The notes under the pieces: model-generated
What the model saw: the letters and a program-made list of their open reading frames with translations, nothing else
Databases searched by the model: none
What the model was told of the DNA's origin: nothing
Assembly: GCF_021991835.1 (NCBI RefSeq)
Contig: NZ_JAHDAU010000012.1
Coordinates: forward strand, 1-64,000
Length of the DNA: 64,000 nucleotides
Source of the DNA: Polaribacter sargassicola
Lineage (GTDB): Bacteria > Bacteroidota > Bacteroidia > Flavobacteriales > Flavobacteriaceae
Direction of reading: 5' to 3'
Shown here: in pieces, positions 41,835 through 50,889 of the stretch
Position numbering within the stretch: the first letter of the stretch is position 1
Layout of the letters: each line of letters begins with the position of its first letter
Program-made: the position numbers and the translations under genes

Positions 41835-42728
41835 ATGAACATAATTGAGTCTTATAAACCTTTTGAAATACAAGAAATAGAATTAACAGAATGGAAACAA
41901 AGACCTGTTAAAAATAATTTTTTTGAAGTAGTTTTAATCAAAAAAGGTCAAGGTACACAATGTATCAATTATAACGAATCTGTTTATAAAGAAGGAGCCG
42001 TTTATTTACTTCCGCCCTTAAAATGCCATTCTTTTACCATAGAAAAGACAACAAAATTTGTATTTTTAAAATTTACTGACTCTTTTTTTAAAAGTGCAAC
42101 GAAAGCTAATATTGATAGAAATGAGTGGTTTAAAGAGGCTTCTTACATTCTATCTAACTACAACCAGCTGCCAGGAGATATTATTAAAAATGAACTAGAT
42201 AGAAATCATTTATTTAGTTTAATTGATATTATTTTACAAGAATCTAGAAACTACGGAGATTCTTCTATTAACCTTATAACAAGTTTAATGACGAGTGTTT
42301 TAGAAGTATTAATACGCAATATTAAAAAAAGTAATTATTTTAAAAGTGATAAAAACAACGATGACAGAATCATAAAAATGTTAACCTATATTAATGAGAA
42401 TATTGATAAAACTGAATTGTTAAAAATTGAGAATTTAGCAGATGTTTTTATGATTTCTCCTACTTATCTTAGTGAGTTTTTTAAAAAGCAGGTACATATG
42501 TCTTTGCGCGAATATATTATAAAAGCAAAGCTTAAATTAGTAGAAATACGTTTACTAAACTCAGATTTTACACTAACCCAAATTGCAGACGAACTTGGTT
42601 TTACAGATGTAAGTCACCTTTCTAAAACGTTTAAAAGGTATGTTGGTAAATCTATAAGAGATTTTAAAAATGATGGAGATTACATCCTTTTAAAACGCAA
42701 TGTTTGTGTAAACAACATCAATGCTTAA
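41835..42728 (+). CDS. AraC-family transcriptional regulator
   Basis: A 297-residue regulator. The N-terminal ~150 residues include a cupin-like ligand-binding domain (QCINYNESVYKEGAVYLLPPLKCHSF). The C-terminal ~100 residues carry the double HTH (LLKIENLADVFMISPTYLSEFFKKQVHMSLREYI and LTQIADELGFTDVSHLSKTFKRYVG). The latter ends in the standard AraC signature. It is divergent from the nitroreductase gene across a 166-bp region, so it likely controls that gene. Confidence 0.88.
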   Translation: MNIIESYKPFEIQEIELTEWKQRPVKNNFFEVVLIKKGQGTQCINYNESVYKEGAVYLLPPLKCHSFTIEKTTKFVFLKFTDSFFKSATKANIDRNEWFKEASYILSNYNQLPGDIIKNELDRNHLFSLIDIILQESRNYGDSSINLITSLMTSVLEVLIRNIKKSNYFKSDKNNDDRIIKMLTYINENIDKTELLKIENLADVFMISPTYLSEFFKKQVHMSLREYIIKAKLKLVEIRLLNSDFTLTQIADELGFTDVSHLSKTFKRYVGKSIRDFKNDGDYILLKRNVCVNNINA

Positions 42729-42972
42729 TAACCTATAATTTTAGGTAAGGTAACTAACATCTTCGTTTAATATTTTTGTTGATTACATAAAAAGCAGCTT
42801 CCTGTTTATTTTATTAAATTTTTAATTTATTACAATTAAATTAATAATTTAAAAAATAATCTACCTATATAATGATATATTTACTATTTTTAAGAGATTT
42901 TTTTAACTGATAAAAATCATAAACTAAACTAATTAGATATAACATCTTTACACATTCTTTAAAAATAATAAA

Positions 42973-43542
42973 ATGAGCACAACAAAATTAGGAAATCCTG
43001 CTGTAGTAGGTTTATCAGGTTTCGGATTAACGACATTACTTTTACAATTTCATAATTTAGGTTGGTGTGGCTTAGGTCCTATTGTAGCCATGGGTTTTAT
43101 TTTTGGAGGCTTGGCACAATTAATTGCAGGTTTTATGGAACAAAAAACAGGTAACAATTTTGGGTTTGCAGCATTTTCTACTTATGGTGCTTTTTGGATT
43201 GGTTTAGGTATTATTTGGCTCTTAAACTTTTTTGAAATATATCCCTCTTCTACAACCGATGTTGGTTTTTATTTAGTTGGTTTTACGTTATTAACTCTTA
43301 TTTTTTTAATTGGTTCTTTATTTATTCATAAAGCAATGGTTGTTACATTTGCATCTCTAGCACTTGGTTTTATCTTATTAGATTTTGCTCATTTTGGTTT
43401 TCCAGAAGCAACCAGTATTGCTGCAATTGTTTTAATCTTTTGTGCTTTTAGTGCTTGGTATATGATGGCAGCTATTGTAATTAATGATTTAGCTGGCAGA
43501 GAACTTTTAAAAGTAGGTAAACCTATTATTAAAAGTCATTAA
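42973..43542 (+). CDS. GPR1/FUN34/YaaH-family acetate or monocarboxylate transporter
   Basis: A 189-residue inner-membrane protein with six helices. It opens with the family signature KLGNPAVVGLSGFGLTTLLLQ and includes GFIFGGLAQLIAGFMEQKTGN and YGAFWIGLGIIW. The length is normal for bacterial SatP-like proteins, which import acetate and succinate, or export ammonia in yeast homologues. It stands alone, 244 bp after the AraC gene. That gap shows no further feature beyond AT-rich sequence. Confidence 0.88.
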   Translation: MSTTKLGNPAVVGLSGFGLTTLLLQFHNLGWCGLGPIVAMGFIFGGLAQLIAGFMEQKTGNNFGFAAFSTYGAFWIGLGIIWLLNFFEIYPSSTTDVGFYLVGFTLLTLIFLIGSLFIHKAMVVTFASLALGFILLDFAHFGFPEATSIAAIVLIFCAFSAWYMMAAIVINDLAGRELLKVGKPIIKSH

Positions 43543-43670
43543 CCCCTATTTACCACTCTATAACAGCTATTTAGCTTTTTATTTCTTTATTTGTCAACTA
43601 TAAAATTAACATAGTTTACCTGTAATGTTAAAATTAGCATAGGTTATTGTTAAACTTACATTAAAAAAAG

Positions 43671-43684
43671 AATGAACATTCATT
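43671..43684 (+). promoter_or_regulatory. Palindromic operator for the TetR regulator (candidate)
   Basis: AATGAACATTCATT has perfect 6-bp arms (AATGAA/TTCATT) around CA. It sits just upstream of the -7 element of the TetR gene, where a bound repressor would block RNA polymerase. Autoregulation of the five-gene operon is the simplest reading. Confidence 0.6.
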
Positions 43685-43691
43685 TTTATCG

Positions 43692-43699
43692 TATCTTTG
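43692..43699 (+). promoter_or_regulatory. Consensus -7 element (TATCTTTG) of the TetR operon
   Basis: A perfect TAnnTTTG, 19 bp before the TetR start codon and 7 bp after the palindromic operator. Confidence 0.8.
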
Positions 43700-43717
43700 C
43701 ATCAGAAATAAATAAAA

Positions 43718-44296
43718 ATGGCAAAACTGCAAAAGAGTATCGATAAAAAAAACGCTTTGGTAAAAGCAACTATAGAACTGGTTAACAACCACGGTTTTCA
43801 TGCTACTCCAATGAGTAAAATTGCCAAAATGGCAAATGTATCTCCTGCTACCATTTATTTGTATTTCGAAAACAAGCAAGACTTGGTAAATAAAACTTAT
43901 ATAGAAGTTAAAACAAAATTTACCCAATATGCTTTTAATACGTACAAAGAATCTATGCCTGTTAAAGAAGGTTTTGAAATTATATGGAAACGTATTGCTC
44001 ATTTTAAACTAATAGAATGTGAACATGCCATGTTTTTAGCACAATGCGATAATACACCTATGATAGATGAACCTAGTAGACAAGAAGGTATTAAACACCT
44101 TCAACCCCTACTCGATCTTTGGCAACGTGGTAAAGATGAAGGTATTATAAAACCAATATCCGATTATATTTTATATGCTTATGCTATCAATCCTTTATCT
44201 TATTTAATGATGATGCAAAAAAATGGTAATTTTTTATTAACAGAAACGCACATAGAAGAAGCCTATATTGCGGCATGGAACAGCATTAAAATATAA
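43718..44296 (+). CDS. TetR/AcrR-family transcriptional regulator
   Basis: A 192-residue repressor. The N-terminal HTH spans about residues 12-58 (ATIELVNNHGFHATPMSKIAKMANVSPATIYLYFENKQDLV), followed by a helical ligand-binding domain. It is the first gene of a five-gene operon of reductases (gaps of 6-12 bp), and a palindrome overlaps its promoter, so it probably represses the operon and itself until an electrophile or aldehyde inducer binds. Confidence 0.9.
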   Translation: MAKLQKSIDKKNALVKATIELVNNHGFHATPMSKIAKMANVSPATIYLYFENKQDLVNKTYIEVKTKFTQYAFNTYKESMPVKEGFEIIWKRIAHFKLIECEHAMFLAQCDNTPMIDEPSRQEGIKHLQPLLDLWQRGKDEGIIKPISDYILYAYAINPLSYLMMMQKNGNFLLTETHIEEAYIAAWNSIKI

Positions 44297-44303
44297 TTAT
44301 AGT

Positions 44304-44963
44304 ATGAAGAAAACAGCAATTATTTTAGGAGCTACTGGCCTTACAGGCAATATTTTACTTCAAAAATTAATAAAAGACACTCGTTATAAAAGTATCAAAT
44401 TATTTTCTCGCTCTAAAATAGAAGGTTTACCTAAAAAAGTAACACAATTTATAGGAGATCTTTTATCATTAGAAACATTTAAAAATGATTTTATAGCAGA
44501 TGAGGTGTACTGTTGTATTGGTACTACAACCAAAAAAACACCAGATAAAAGCTTGTACAAACAAATAGACTATGGCATTCCGGTTACTGCTGCAAAACTA
44601 TCAAAAGAAAACAACATCAACACATTTGTAGTAATTTCTGCCATGGGAGCCAATGCTAAAAGCAATGTTTTTTATAACAAAACAAAAGGCGAAATGGAAA
44701 AGGCTGTAAAACAACAAAATATTAAAAACACTTTTATATTAAGACCTTCTTTAATTGGTGGCAATCGTCAAGAAAAAAGAATGTTAGAAAAAATAGGTTT
44801 GGCTTTCTTTAAATTAATTCAGCCCTTGTTTATCGGTAAATTAAAAGATTATAAAATAATAGATGCCAAAAACATTGCACAAGCAATGGTTAACTTAACA
44901 AATAAAATAGAAAAATCAGAAGTAATTATTACTTCTCATCACATATATAAACTTTCAAAATAA
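44304..44963 (+). CDS. NAD(P)H-binding protein, HTATIP2-like
   Basis: The start at 44304 (MKKTAIIL) is preferred; an in-frame upstream ATG at 44268 lies inside the TetR gene. The 219-residue protein is an atypical SDR with the nucleotide motif GATGLTG near residue 9, and the YCCIGTTTKKTPDKSLYKQIDYGIP and FILRPSLIGGNRQEKRMLEK blocks typical of HTATIP2/YwnB-type NAD(P)H-binding proteins. No SDR-type YxxxK is required in this group. It is second in the TetR operon. Confidence 0.8.
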   Translation: MKKTAIILGATGLTGNILLQKLIKDTRYKSIKLFSRSKIEGLPKKVTQFIGDLLSLETFKNDFIADEVYCCIGTTTKKTPDKSLYKQIDYGIPVTAAKLSKENNINTFVVISAMGANAKSNVFYNKTKGEMEKAVKQQNIKNTFILRPSLIGGNRQEKRMLEKIGLAFFKLIQPLFIGKLKDYKIIDAKNIAQAMVNLTNKIEKSEVIITSHHIYKLSK

Positions 44964-44974
44964 ATAAAAATCAT

Positions 44975-45607
44975 ATGGAATTATTAGATAAATTAAATTG
45001 GAGATACGCAGCAAAGGCTATGAATGGTGAAGTTGTTGCAGAAGATAAAATAGAACGTATTTTAGAAGCTGCTCGTTTGGCTCCTACTTCTAGTGGTTTA
45101 CAACCTTTTGAAATTTTGGTTGTTCAAAATCAAGAAATCAAAGAAAAAATTAAACCTGTTGCATGGAATCAATCTGTAATTACAGACTGTTCTCACTTAT
45201 TGGTATTTGCCGCTTGGGATACTTATACACCAGAACGTATTAATTATATGTTTGATTTAACCAATGAAATTCGTGGATTTAAAAACGAAGGATGGGAAAA
45301 CTACCGTCAAATGTTATTAAGTTCTTACCCACAGAAAGATGCAGAAGAAAACTTTAATCACGCTGCTAAACAAGCATACATTGCTTTTGCACATGCTATT
45401 ATTGCTGCTGCATACGAAGGTGTTGATGCTACGCCTTTAGAAGGTTTTGATCCTGCTGCTGTAGATGAAATTTTAGGCTTAAAAGAAAAAGGATTACGCA
45501 GTGCCGTTTTATTACCAATAGGTTATAGAAAGGAAGATGAAGATTGGTTGGTAAATTTAGTTAAGGTTAGAAAACCTATGACTGATTTAGTAACTGTAAT
45601 TAAGTAA
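44975..45607 (+). CDS. Nitroreductase-family NAD(P)H oxidoreductase
   Basis: A 210-residue FMN enzyme. It has the N-terminal LDKLNWRYAAKAMNGE block, the flavin loop LAPTSSGLQPFEILVVQNQ, and a C-terminal PIGYRKEDEDW that in this family positions the flavin. It resembles the 224-residue nitroreductase at 40994, so the window has two related enzymes under different regulators. It is the third gene of the TetR operon, 11 bp from its neighbour. Confidence 0.9.
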   Translation: MELLDKLNWRYAAKAMNGEVVAEDKIERILEAARLAPTSSGLQPFEILVVQNQEIKEKIKPVAWNQSVITDCSHLLVFAAWDTYTPERINYMFDLTNEIRGFKNEGWENYRQMLLSSYPQKDAEENFNHAAKQAYIAFAHAIIAAAYEGVDATPLEGFDPAAVDEILGLKEKGLRSAVLLPIGYRKEDEDWLVNLVKVRKPMTDLVTVIK

Positions 45608-45613
45608 AAATTT

Positions 45614-46609
45614 ATGAAAACGATATTATTGAATAATAGACCTCAAGGAAAACCTACAACTTCTAATTTTAAAGTTGTAAAAGAGGACAAAATATTAAGT
45701 ATAAATAAAGGAGAAATCTTATTAGAAGCAGCTTATGTTTCTGTAGATCCATATTTAAGAGGTCGTATGAGTGATGCCAAATCTTATGTACCGCCTTTTG
45801 AGTTAAATAAACCTGTACAATCTGGTGTTGTTGCAAAAGTAATTGTTTCTAACAACGAAAAATTTGCAGAAGGAGACTATGTTTCTGGTTTATTAAATTG
45901 GCAAACACAACAAGTTTCTACAGGAGAAGGTTTAACTATTGTTGATGAAAATAAAGCGCCTTTAAGTGCTTATTTAGGAATTTTAGGAATGACTGGTTTA
46001 ACTGCTTTTTTAGGTTTACAAGAAATAGGAAAACCCAAAGCAGGAGAAACTATTGTAATATCTGGTGCTGCAGGAGCTGTTGGTTCTGTAGTTGGGCAAA
46101 TTGCTAAAATTTTAGGTTTACATGTTATTGGTATTGCTGGTACAGATGAAAAAATAGATTTACTGAAATCTAAATTTGGTTTTGATGCTGGTATTAATTA
46201 CAATACGAGTTCAGATATAAATGCCGATATTAAAAAATTAGCACCTAACGGAGTTGATATTTATTTTGATAATGTTGGTGGGGCAATTTCTGATTCGGTT
46301 TTAGTCAACATCAATAGATTTGCACGTATTATTATTTGTGGGGCAATTTCTACCTATAACGAAACAGAAGCTTCTAAAGGTATACGTGTACAAACAACTT
46401 TAGTTAAAAATAGTGCTTTAATGCAAGGGTTTATTGTATCTGATTTTGCAGCAAAATTTCCAGCAGCAATACAACAATTAGCAACTTGGTTAGGTGCTGG
46501 TAAATTAACGTATACAGAAACTATTGTAGAAGGTTTCGATAATATACCTAATGCCTTTATTGATTTATTTGAAGGGAAAAATAAAGGAAAAATGATTGTT
46601 AAAATTTAA
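45614..46609 (+). CDS. NADP-dependent MDR oxidoreductase (enone reductase/PTGR-like)
   Basis: A 331-residue medium-chain dehydrogenase without zinc ligands. It matches the leukotriene B4 dehydrogenase/NADP-dependent alkenal reductase group: VDPYLRGRMSDAKSY in the substrate half, the glycine-rich nucleotide motif ISGAAGAVGSVVGQIAKILG near 152, and FDNVGGAISD near 217. Such enzymes saturate reactive alpha,beta-unsaturated carbonyls. It is the fourth gene of the TetR operon with 6 bp before it. Confidence 0.9.
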   Translation: MKTILLNNRPQGKPTTSNFKVVKEDKILSINKGEILLEAAYVSVDPYLRGRMSDAKSYVPPFELNKPVQSGVVAKVIVSNNEKFAEGDYVSGLLNWQTQQVSTGEGLTIVDENKAPLSAYLGILGMTGLTAFLGLQEIGKPKAGETIVISGAAGAVGSVVGQIAKILGLHVIGIAGTDEKIDLLKSKFGFDAGINYNTSSDINADIKKLAPNGVDIYFDNVGGAISDSVLVNINRFARIIICGAISTYNETEASKGIRVQTTLVKNSALMQGFIVSDFAAKFPAAIQQLATWLGAGKLTYTETIVEGFDNIPNAFIDLFEGKNKGKMIVKI

Positions 46610-46621
46610 AAATATTATACA

Positions 46622-47782
46622 ATGAATAATTTTGAATTTAAAAATCCGACCAAAATTATTTTTGGTAAGGATACCATACAAAAATTAAAAGAAGAGATTC
46701 CTGCAAATGCAAAAGTGTTATTATTATACGGTGGTGGAAGCATTAAAAAAAACGGAATCTACGAGCAGGTAAAGTCTGCTTTAAGTGATGTTGATGTTGT
46801 AGAGTTTGGTGGCATACCTGCCAACCCAGAATACGCTAAATTATTAGAAGCTTTAAAGGTAATTAAACAAGAAGAAATTACGTATTTATTAGCCGTAGGT
46901 GGAGGTTCTGTAATAGACGGAACCAAATTTTTATCTGCAGCAGCTGTTTATAAAGGCGAAACACCTTGGGATATTTTAGCAAACAATATTAGAACAGAAA
47001 CCGGAATGCCTTTTGGTACAGTGTTAACATTACCAGCAACAGGTTCTGAAATGAATTCGGGTGCTGTAATTACAAGAGATGAAATAAAAGAAAAATTAGC
47101 CATGGGTGGTCCTGGTTTATTTCCTCAATTTTCAATCTTAGATCCGCAAGTTATTGTTTCTATTCCTAAACGTCAATTAGCAAATGGTATTGCAGATGCT
47201 TTTACACATGTTTTAGAACAATATATGACGTATCCTATTGGTGCTATGTTACAAGATCGTTTTGCAGAAAGCATCTTACAAACTTTAATTAAAGTAGCTC
47301 CAAAAGTGTTAAAAGATCCTACAAACTACAAAGCTGCTTCTAATTTTATGTGGAGTTGTACAATGGCTTTAAACGGATTGATACAAAAAGGAGTGCCTAC
47401 AGATTGGGCTATACACGCTATGGGGCACGAACTAACAGCTCTATTTGGTATTGATCATGCACGTACTTTGGCTATTATTACACCAAGTCATTACAAATAC
47501 AATTTTGATGCTAAAAAACAAAAATTAGCACAATATGCAGAACGTGTTTGGAAAATTAAAAAAGGAAGTAAAAACGATAAAGCTTTTGATGCAATTGAAA
47601 AAACAGAAAAATTCTTCCAAGAATTAGGTATCGATACAAAATTATCTGATTATACAGATGATTATGAAGGTACTGCAGAAAAAATTGCTAAACGTTTTAC
47701 AGATCGTGGTTGGGTAGCTTTAGGAGAACATAAAGATTTATCACCAGATAAAGTTGAAAAGATTGTAAAAATGGCTTATTAA
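46622..47782 (+). CDS. Iron-containing alcohol dehydrogenase (YqhD/butanol dehydrogenase-like)
   Basis: A 386-residue group III alcohol dehydrogenase. It opens FEFKNPTKIIFGKDTI. The nucleotide-binding GGGSVIDGTKF is near 97, and the metal-binding histidines lie in the HVLEQYM and HAMGHELTALFGIDHARTLAI segments. YqhD-type enzymes reduce toxic aldehydes with NADPH. It closes the TetR operon and is followed by a terminator. Confidence 0.92.
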   Translation: MNNFEFKNPTKIIFGKDTIQKLKEEIPANAKVLLLYGGGSIKKNGIYEQVKSALSDVDVVEFGGIPANPEYAKLLEALKVIKQEEITYLLAVGGGSVIDGTKFLSAAAVYKGETPWDILANNIRTETGMPFGTVLTLPATGSEMNSGAVITRDEIKEKLAMGGPGLFPQFSILDPQVIVSIPKRQLANGIADAFTHVLEQYMTYPIGAMLQDRFAESILQTLIKVAPKVLKDPTNYKAASNFMWSCTMALNGLIQKGVPTDWAIHAMGHELTALFGIDHARTLAIITPSHYKYNFDAKKQKLAQYAERVWKIKKGSKNDKAFDAIEKTEKFFQELGIDTKLSDYTDDYEGTAEKIAKRFTDRGWVALGEHKDLSPDKVEKIVKMAY

Positions 47783-47802
47783 AAATATTTTATTGTCAAA
47801 TT

Positions 47803-47836
47803 AAAAAAGGATGTCTTTAAATAGTCATCCTTTTTT
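47803..47836 (+). terminator. Rho-independent terminator of the TetR operon
   Basis: AAAAAAGGATG (47803-47813) pairs perfectly with CATCCTTTTTT (47826-47836) around a 12-base loop, ending in a T-run, 21 bp after the alcohol dehydrogenase stop. Confidence 0.88.
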
Positions 47837-48058
47837 AATATTCTCTCTTATAATTACATATTATGTGCTTTAAATATCTCTATTAAAACAATTTTAATGT
47901 AATTTTATGCTTATTTAAGAGCATCTAAACCTTCTTTTATTTTTTATAAACCTCACTTAAGTATCTATTTAGGTTATTATAACTTTAAAAAAAGATTAAC
48001 TGTACTTGTTGCTATTGACTTGTATTAATTAAAGTAATTAATTCGTAAAAAACTATTT

Positions 48059-48580
48059 ATGACAATTTTTGTAGACATGGATGAAGTGTTGGCAGACACT
48101 TATGGTAAACATATAGAATTATACAACAAAGAATTTAATAAAAACTTGACTTTGCATGATATTACCTCTGGTGAAATTTGGGATAATGTACCATCAAACC
48201 ATAAAGAAGATGTTTTAAAACACGCTTGTATTCCTGGTTTTTTTAGAAGCTTAACACCAATGAAAGATGCTATAGAAGTTATGGAAGCACTTTATAAAAA
48301 GCATCAAGTTTATATTGCTACAGCAGCAACACAATTTCCGTCTTCTTTAAAAGAAAAATGCGATTGGTTAGACGAGCACATGCCTTTTATTACTTGGCAA
48401 CATCGAATTTTATGTGGAGATAAATTTATTTTAAATGGAGATTTATTAATTGATGATCGTGTGTATAATTTAGAAAACTTTAAAGGAGACACTTTGCTAT
48501 ACAACTCGCCACACAATGTAAATGAAACCGGATACACTCGTGTTTCTAACTGGCAAGAAATTGCCAATAAATTGTTATAA
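48059..48580 (+). CDS. 5'(3')-deoxyribonucleotidase-like HAD phosphatase
   Basis: A 173-residue HAD-superfamily enzyme. The nucleophile motif DMDEVLADTY places Asp6 and Asp8 at the N-terminus. A lysine in the ATAATQFPSSLKEKCDWL block and the acidic pair in LLIDDRVYNLENF follow in the order of NT5C-type deoxyribonucleotidases. It dephosphorylates deoxynucleoside monophosphates and keeps dNTP pools balanced. It converges with the photolyase gene (2-bp gap). No terminator is visible between them. Confidence 0.9.
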   Translation: MTIFVDMDEVLADTYGKHIELYNKEFNKNLTLHDITSGEIWDNVPSNHKEDVLKHACIPGFFRSLTPMKDAIEVMEALYKKHQVYIATAATQFPSSLKEKCDWLDEHMPFITWQHRILCGDKFILNGDLLIDDRVYNLENFKGDTLLYNSPHNVNETGYTRVSNWQEIANKLL

Positions 48581-48582
48581 AA

Positions 48583-49878
48583 TTAGACTGTTAAAGCATC
48601 TTTGTATGTTTTAATCGCTCTTTCTCTAGCCATTTTATGGTCTACCATAGGTTGTGGGTAAGAAAGATCATCAAAATCTTGTACCCATTTTTTAATGTAT
48701 TTTAAATCTTTATCAAACTTTTTTATTTGTTCTGATGGATTAAAAACTCTAAAATAAGGAGCAGCATCACTACCCGTACCGGCACTCCATTGCCAATTGC
48801 CATTATTGGCAGACAAATCATAATCTAAAAGTTTTTCTGCAAAATAAGCTTCTCCCCAGCGCCAATCTATCAACAAATGTTTGCATAAAAAACTAGCCAC
48901 AATCATACGTACTCTGTTGTGCATATATCCCGTAGTATTTAACTCTCGCATACCTGCATCTACAATTGGGTAACCGGTTTCTCCTTTACACCATTTTGCA
49001 AATTCTTCTTTATTGTTTCTCCAAGGAATGTAATCGTATTTTTGCTTAAAATTGTCTGTTACCACTTTTGGGAAATGGAAGAGAATTTGCATAAAAAACT
49101 CACGCCAAATTAGTTCGCTTAAAAAAGTAGCATTGGTTTCTAATGCTAATACTACCATTTTGCGCACACTTACCAAACCAAACCTTAAGTAAGGCGATAA
49201 ATTAGAAGTTTTATCTAAAGCCGGAAAGTTTCTTATTTCATCATACTTAGACAAAGACTCTAAATTATAAGGTTTTACTTTTATTTTACTAGTTACAAAA
49301 CCAATCTCTTCTAAACTGATAAAAGCTGTGTTTAGTTTTAATAAAGCACCTAAATGCGCTTCGCTCTTATAACCTTGTGTATGTATTTCTCTCTCAAAAT
49401 GTTTTAACCATTTCTTTTTATATGGAGTAAAAACCGTATATGGTGTGTGGTCATTTTTTAAAACTTCTTCTTCTTCAAAAATTACTTGATCTTTAAAAGA
49501 CTTTGTTTGTATGTTCTTAGTCGCTAAAAATTGCGCAATTTCTTTATCCCTTTTAATTGCATAAGGCTCGTAATCTTTATTAAAAAAGACCGTATCTATA
49601 TCAAATTCGTCTACCAATTTTTTCCACACTTCTAAAGTAGTTCCTTTTTGAATGTACAAACTACCATCGTTGTTTTTAAATTGATAATCTAAGTCTTTTA
49701 ACGTTTGATAAATAAACGTAATTCTAGCATCATCTTTGGGTAAAGAATCTATAATTTTTGTATCAAAAATAAAAATAGGTAGCACCGAAAAACCGGATGT
49801 TAATGCTTTATAAAAAGCGACATTATCATCGATTCTTAAATCTCTACGAAACCAAAAAACAGCAATCTTATTTTTCAT
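48583..49878 (-). CDS. phr: Deoxyribodipyrimidine photolyase (cryptochrome/photolyase family)
   Basis: A 431-residue flavoprotein that repairs UV-induced cyclobutane pyrimidine dimers in visible light. It opens with the antenna domain (FWFRRDLRIDDNVAFYKAL). The helical FAD-binding domain contains the family core WREFFMQILFHFP, VDAGMRELNTTGYMHNRVRMIVASFLCKHLLIDWRWGE and NGNWQWSAGTGSDAAPYFRVFNP. The conserved tryptophans and FAD-binding residues are present, so it should be active. It is the last gene of the light-stress operon and overlaps the SRPBCC gene by 11 bp. Confidence 0.93.
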   Translation of the reverse strand: MKNKIAVFWFRRDLRIDDNVAFYKALTSGFSVLPIFIFDTKIIDSLPKDDARITFIYQTLKDLDYQFKNNDGSLYIQKGTTLEVWKKLVDEFDIDTVFFNKDYEPYAIKRDKEIAQFLATKNIQTKSFKDQVIFEEEEVLKNDHTPYTVFTPYKKKWLKHFEREIHTQGYKSEAHLGALLKLNTAFISLEEIGFVTSKIKVKPYNLESLSKYDEIRNFPALDKTSNLSPYLRFGLVSVRKMVVLALETNATFLSELIWREFFMQILFHFPKVVTDNFKQKYDYIPWRNNKEEFAKWCKGETGYPIVDAGMRELNTTGYMHNRVRMIVASFLCKHLLIDWRWGEAYFAEKLLDYDLSANNGNWQWSAGTGSDAAPYFRVFNPSEQIKKFDKDLKYIKKWVQDFDDLSYPQPMVDHKMARERAIKTYKDALTV

Positions 49879-50353
49879 TAAATAATTGATTTAAAGTAGT
49901 AAAACGATGTGTAAAAATATCTTTTAATTGTTTTTTTATAAACAAAGTTTGGGCAATATCACCTAAAAATCCCATCGGTAATTTATAAGATATTTTATCG
50001 TCCATTAAAGTTTTTCCGTCTGGCATTTCTTTAAACCAATGTTCGTGATGCCACATTTTATAAGGACCAAAACGTTGCTCGTCAATAAAAAAGTGATTTT
50101 CTTTTACCTTGGTAATTTCTGTTACCCAATTTTGTTTAATGCCTGGTAAAATGCCCACTTTATAAGTTATTATTTGCCCTTCGTATGCTTTGCTATCTAC
50201 TTCAGAAGTAATAGAAAACCCCATGTGTTTTGGTGTAATATTTTCTAAATTTACGGGAGAACTAAAAAAAGACCAAGCTTGTTCTAAAGAGATATTTAAA
50301 ATCTGTGACGTTTTTAAGGTATAAATACCCGAATGTTTTTTAAATGTGATCAT
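49868..50353 (-). CDS. SRPBCC-family protein
   Basis: A 161-residue helix-grip protein of the ligand-binding SRPBCC type (YTLKTSQILNISLEQAWSFFSSPVNLENITPKHMGF; the C-terminal helix ends KDIFTHRFTTLNQLF). It begins 1 bp after the GPx gene ends, and its 3' end overlaps the photolyase start by 11 bp, so expression is translationally coupled. This pairing with photolyase is frequent in flavobacteria. The ligand is unknown. Confidence 0.85.
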   Translation of the reverse strand: MITFKKHSGIYTLKTSQILNISLEQAWSFFSSPVNLENITPKHMGFSITSEVDSKAYEGQIITYKVGILPGIKQNWVTEITKVKENHFFIDEQRFGPYKMWHHEHWFKEMPDGKTLMDDKISYKLPMGFLGDIAQTLFIKKQLKDIFTHRFTTLNQLFNEK

Positions 50354-50354
50354 A

Positions 50355-50870
50355 TTACAATAATTTGGTTATTTTAGTACTCATTGGTTTTGTTAAAGAA
50401 TAAAAATAATCCATCAATTTTCCGTTTTCATCAATTAAATATTTTTGAAAATTCCATTTTACGTTAGAATTAGATTTTCCGTTCAGCTCTTTTCTCGTCA
50501 GCCATTTGTATAGCGGATGTTGATTCTCTCCTTTTACAGCTACTTTTTCTGTAATTAAAAAAGTAACTCCATAATTAACCTGACAAAAAGAATGAATCTC
50601 AGAAGAATCCCCAGGTTCTTGACCGCCAAACTGATTGCATGGCACACCAATAATCATCAATTGATCTTGATAACGGTCATACAATTCTTGTAAGCCTTTG
50701 TATTGTCCTGTAAAACCACATTCTGATGCTACATTTACAAACAATATTTTTTTGCCTTTGTATTGACTTAAATCAATTAAATTTCCTTTAATATCATTTA
50801 TTGCAATTTTATAAACGGACTCTTTAGGCGTTAGCGTATTTGCTTTTATGTTAGTGTTAAATAAACTCAT
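50355..50870 (-). CDS. Glutathione-peroxidase-family protein (Cys type)
   Basis: A 171-residue thiol peroxidase. The peroxidatic Cys51 is in NVASECGFTGQY. The second Cys78 is in GVPCNQFGGQEP, and the conserved NVKWNFQKYLID block contributes the Trp and Asn of the catalytic tetrad. It has cysteine, not selenocysteine, so it is probably reduced by thioredoxin. Role: removal of lipid or hydrogen peroxide, fitting the photo-oxidative theme of this operon. Confidence 0.92.
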   Translation of the reverse strand: MSLFNTNIKANTLTPKESVYKIAINDIKGNLIDLSQYKGKKILFVNVASECGFTGQYKGLQELYDRYQDQLMIIGVPCNQFGGQEPGDSSEIHSFCQVNYGVTFLITEKVAVKGENQHPLYKWLTRKELNGKSNSNVKWNFQKYLIDENGKLMDYFYSLTKPMSTKITKLL

Positions 50871-50889
50871 AGGTAAATAATTGATTCAT

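Noticed and set aside
50355..50870. Selenocysteine glutathione peroxidase
   Set aside because: The active-site residue is an ordinary cysteine codon with no in-frame TGA.
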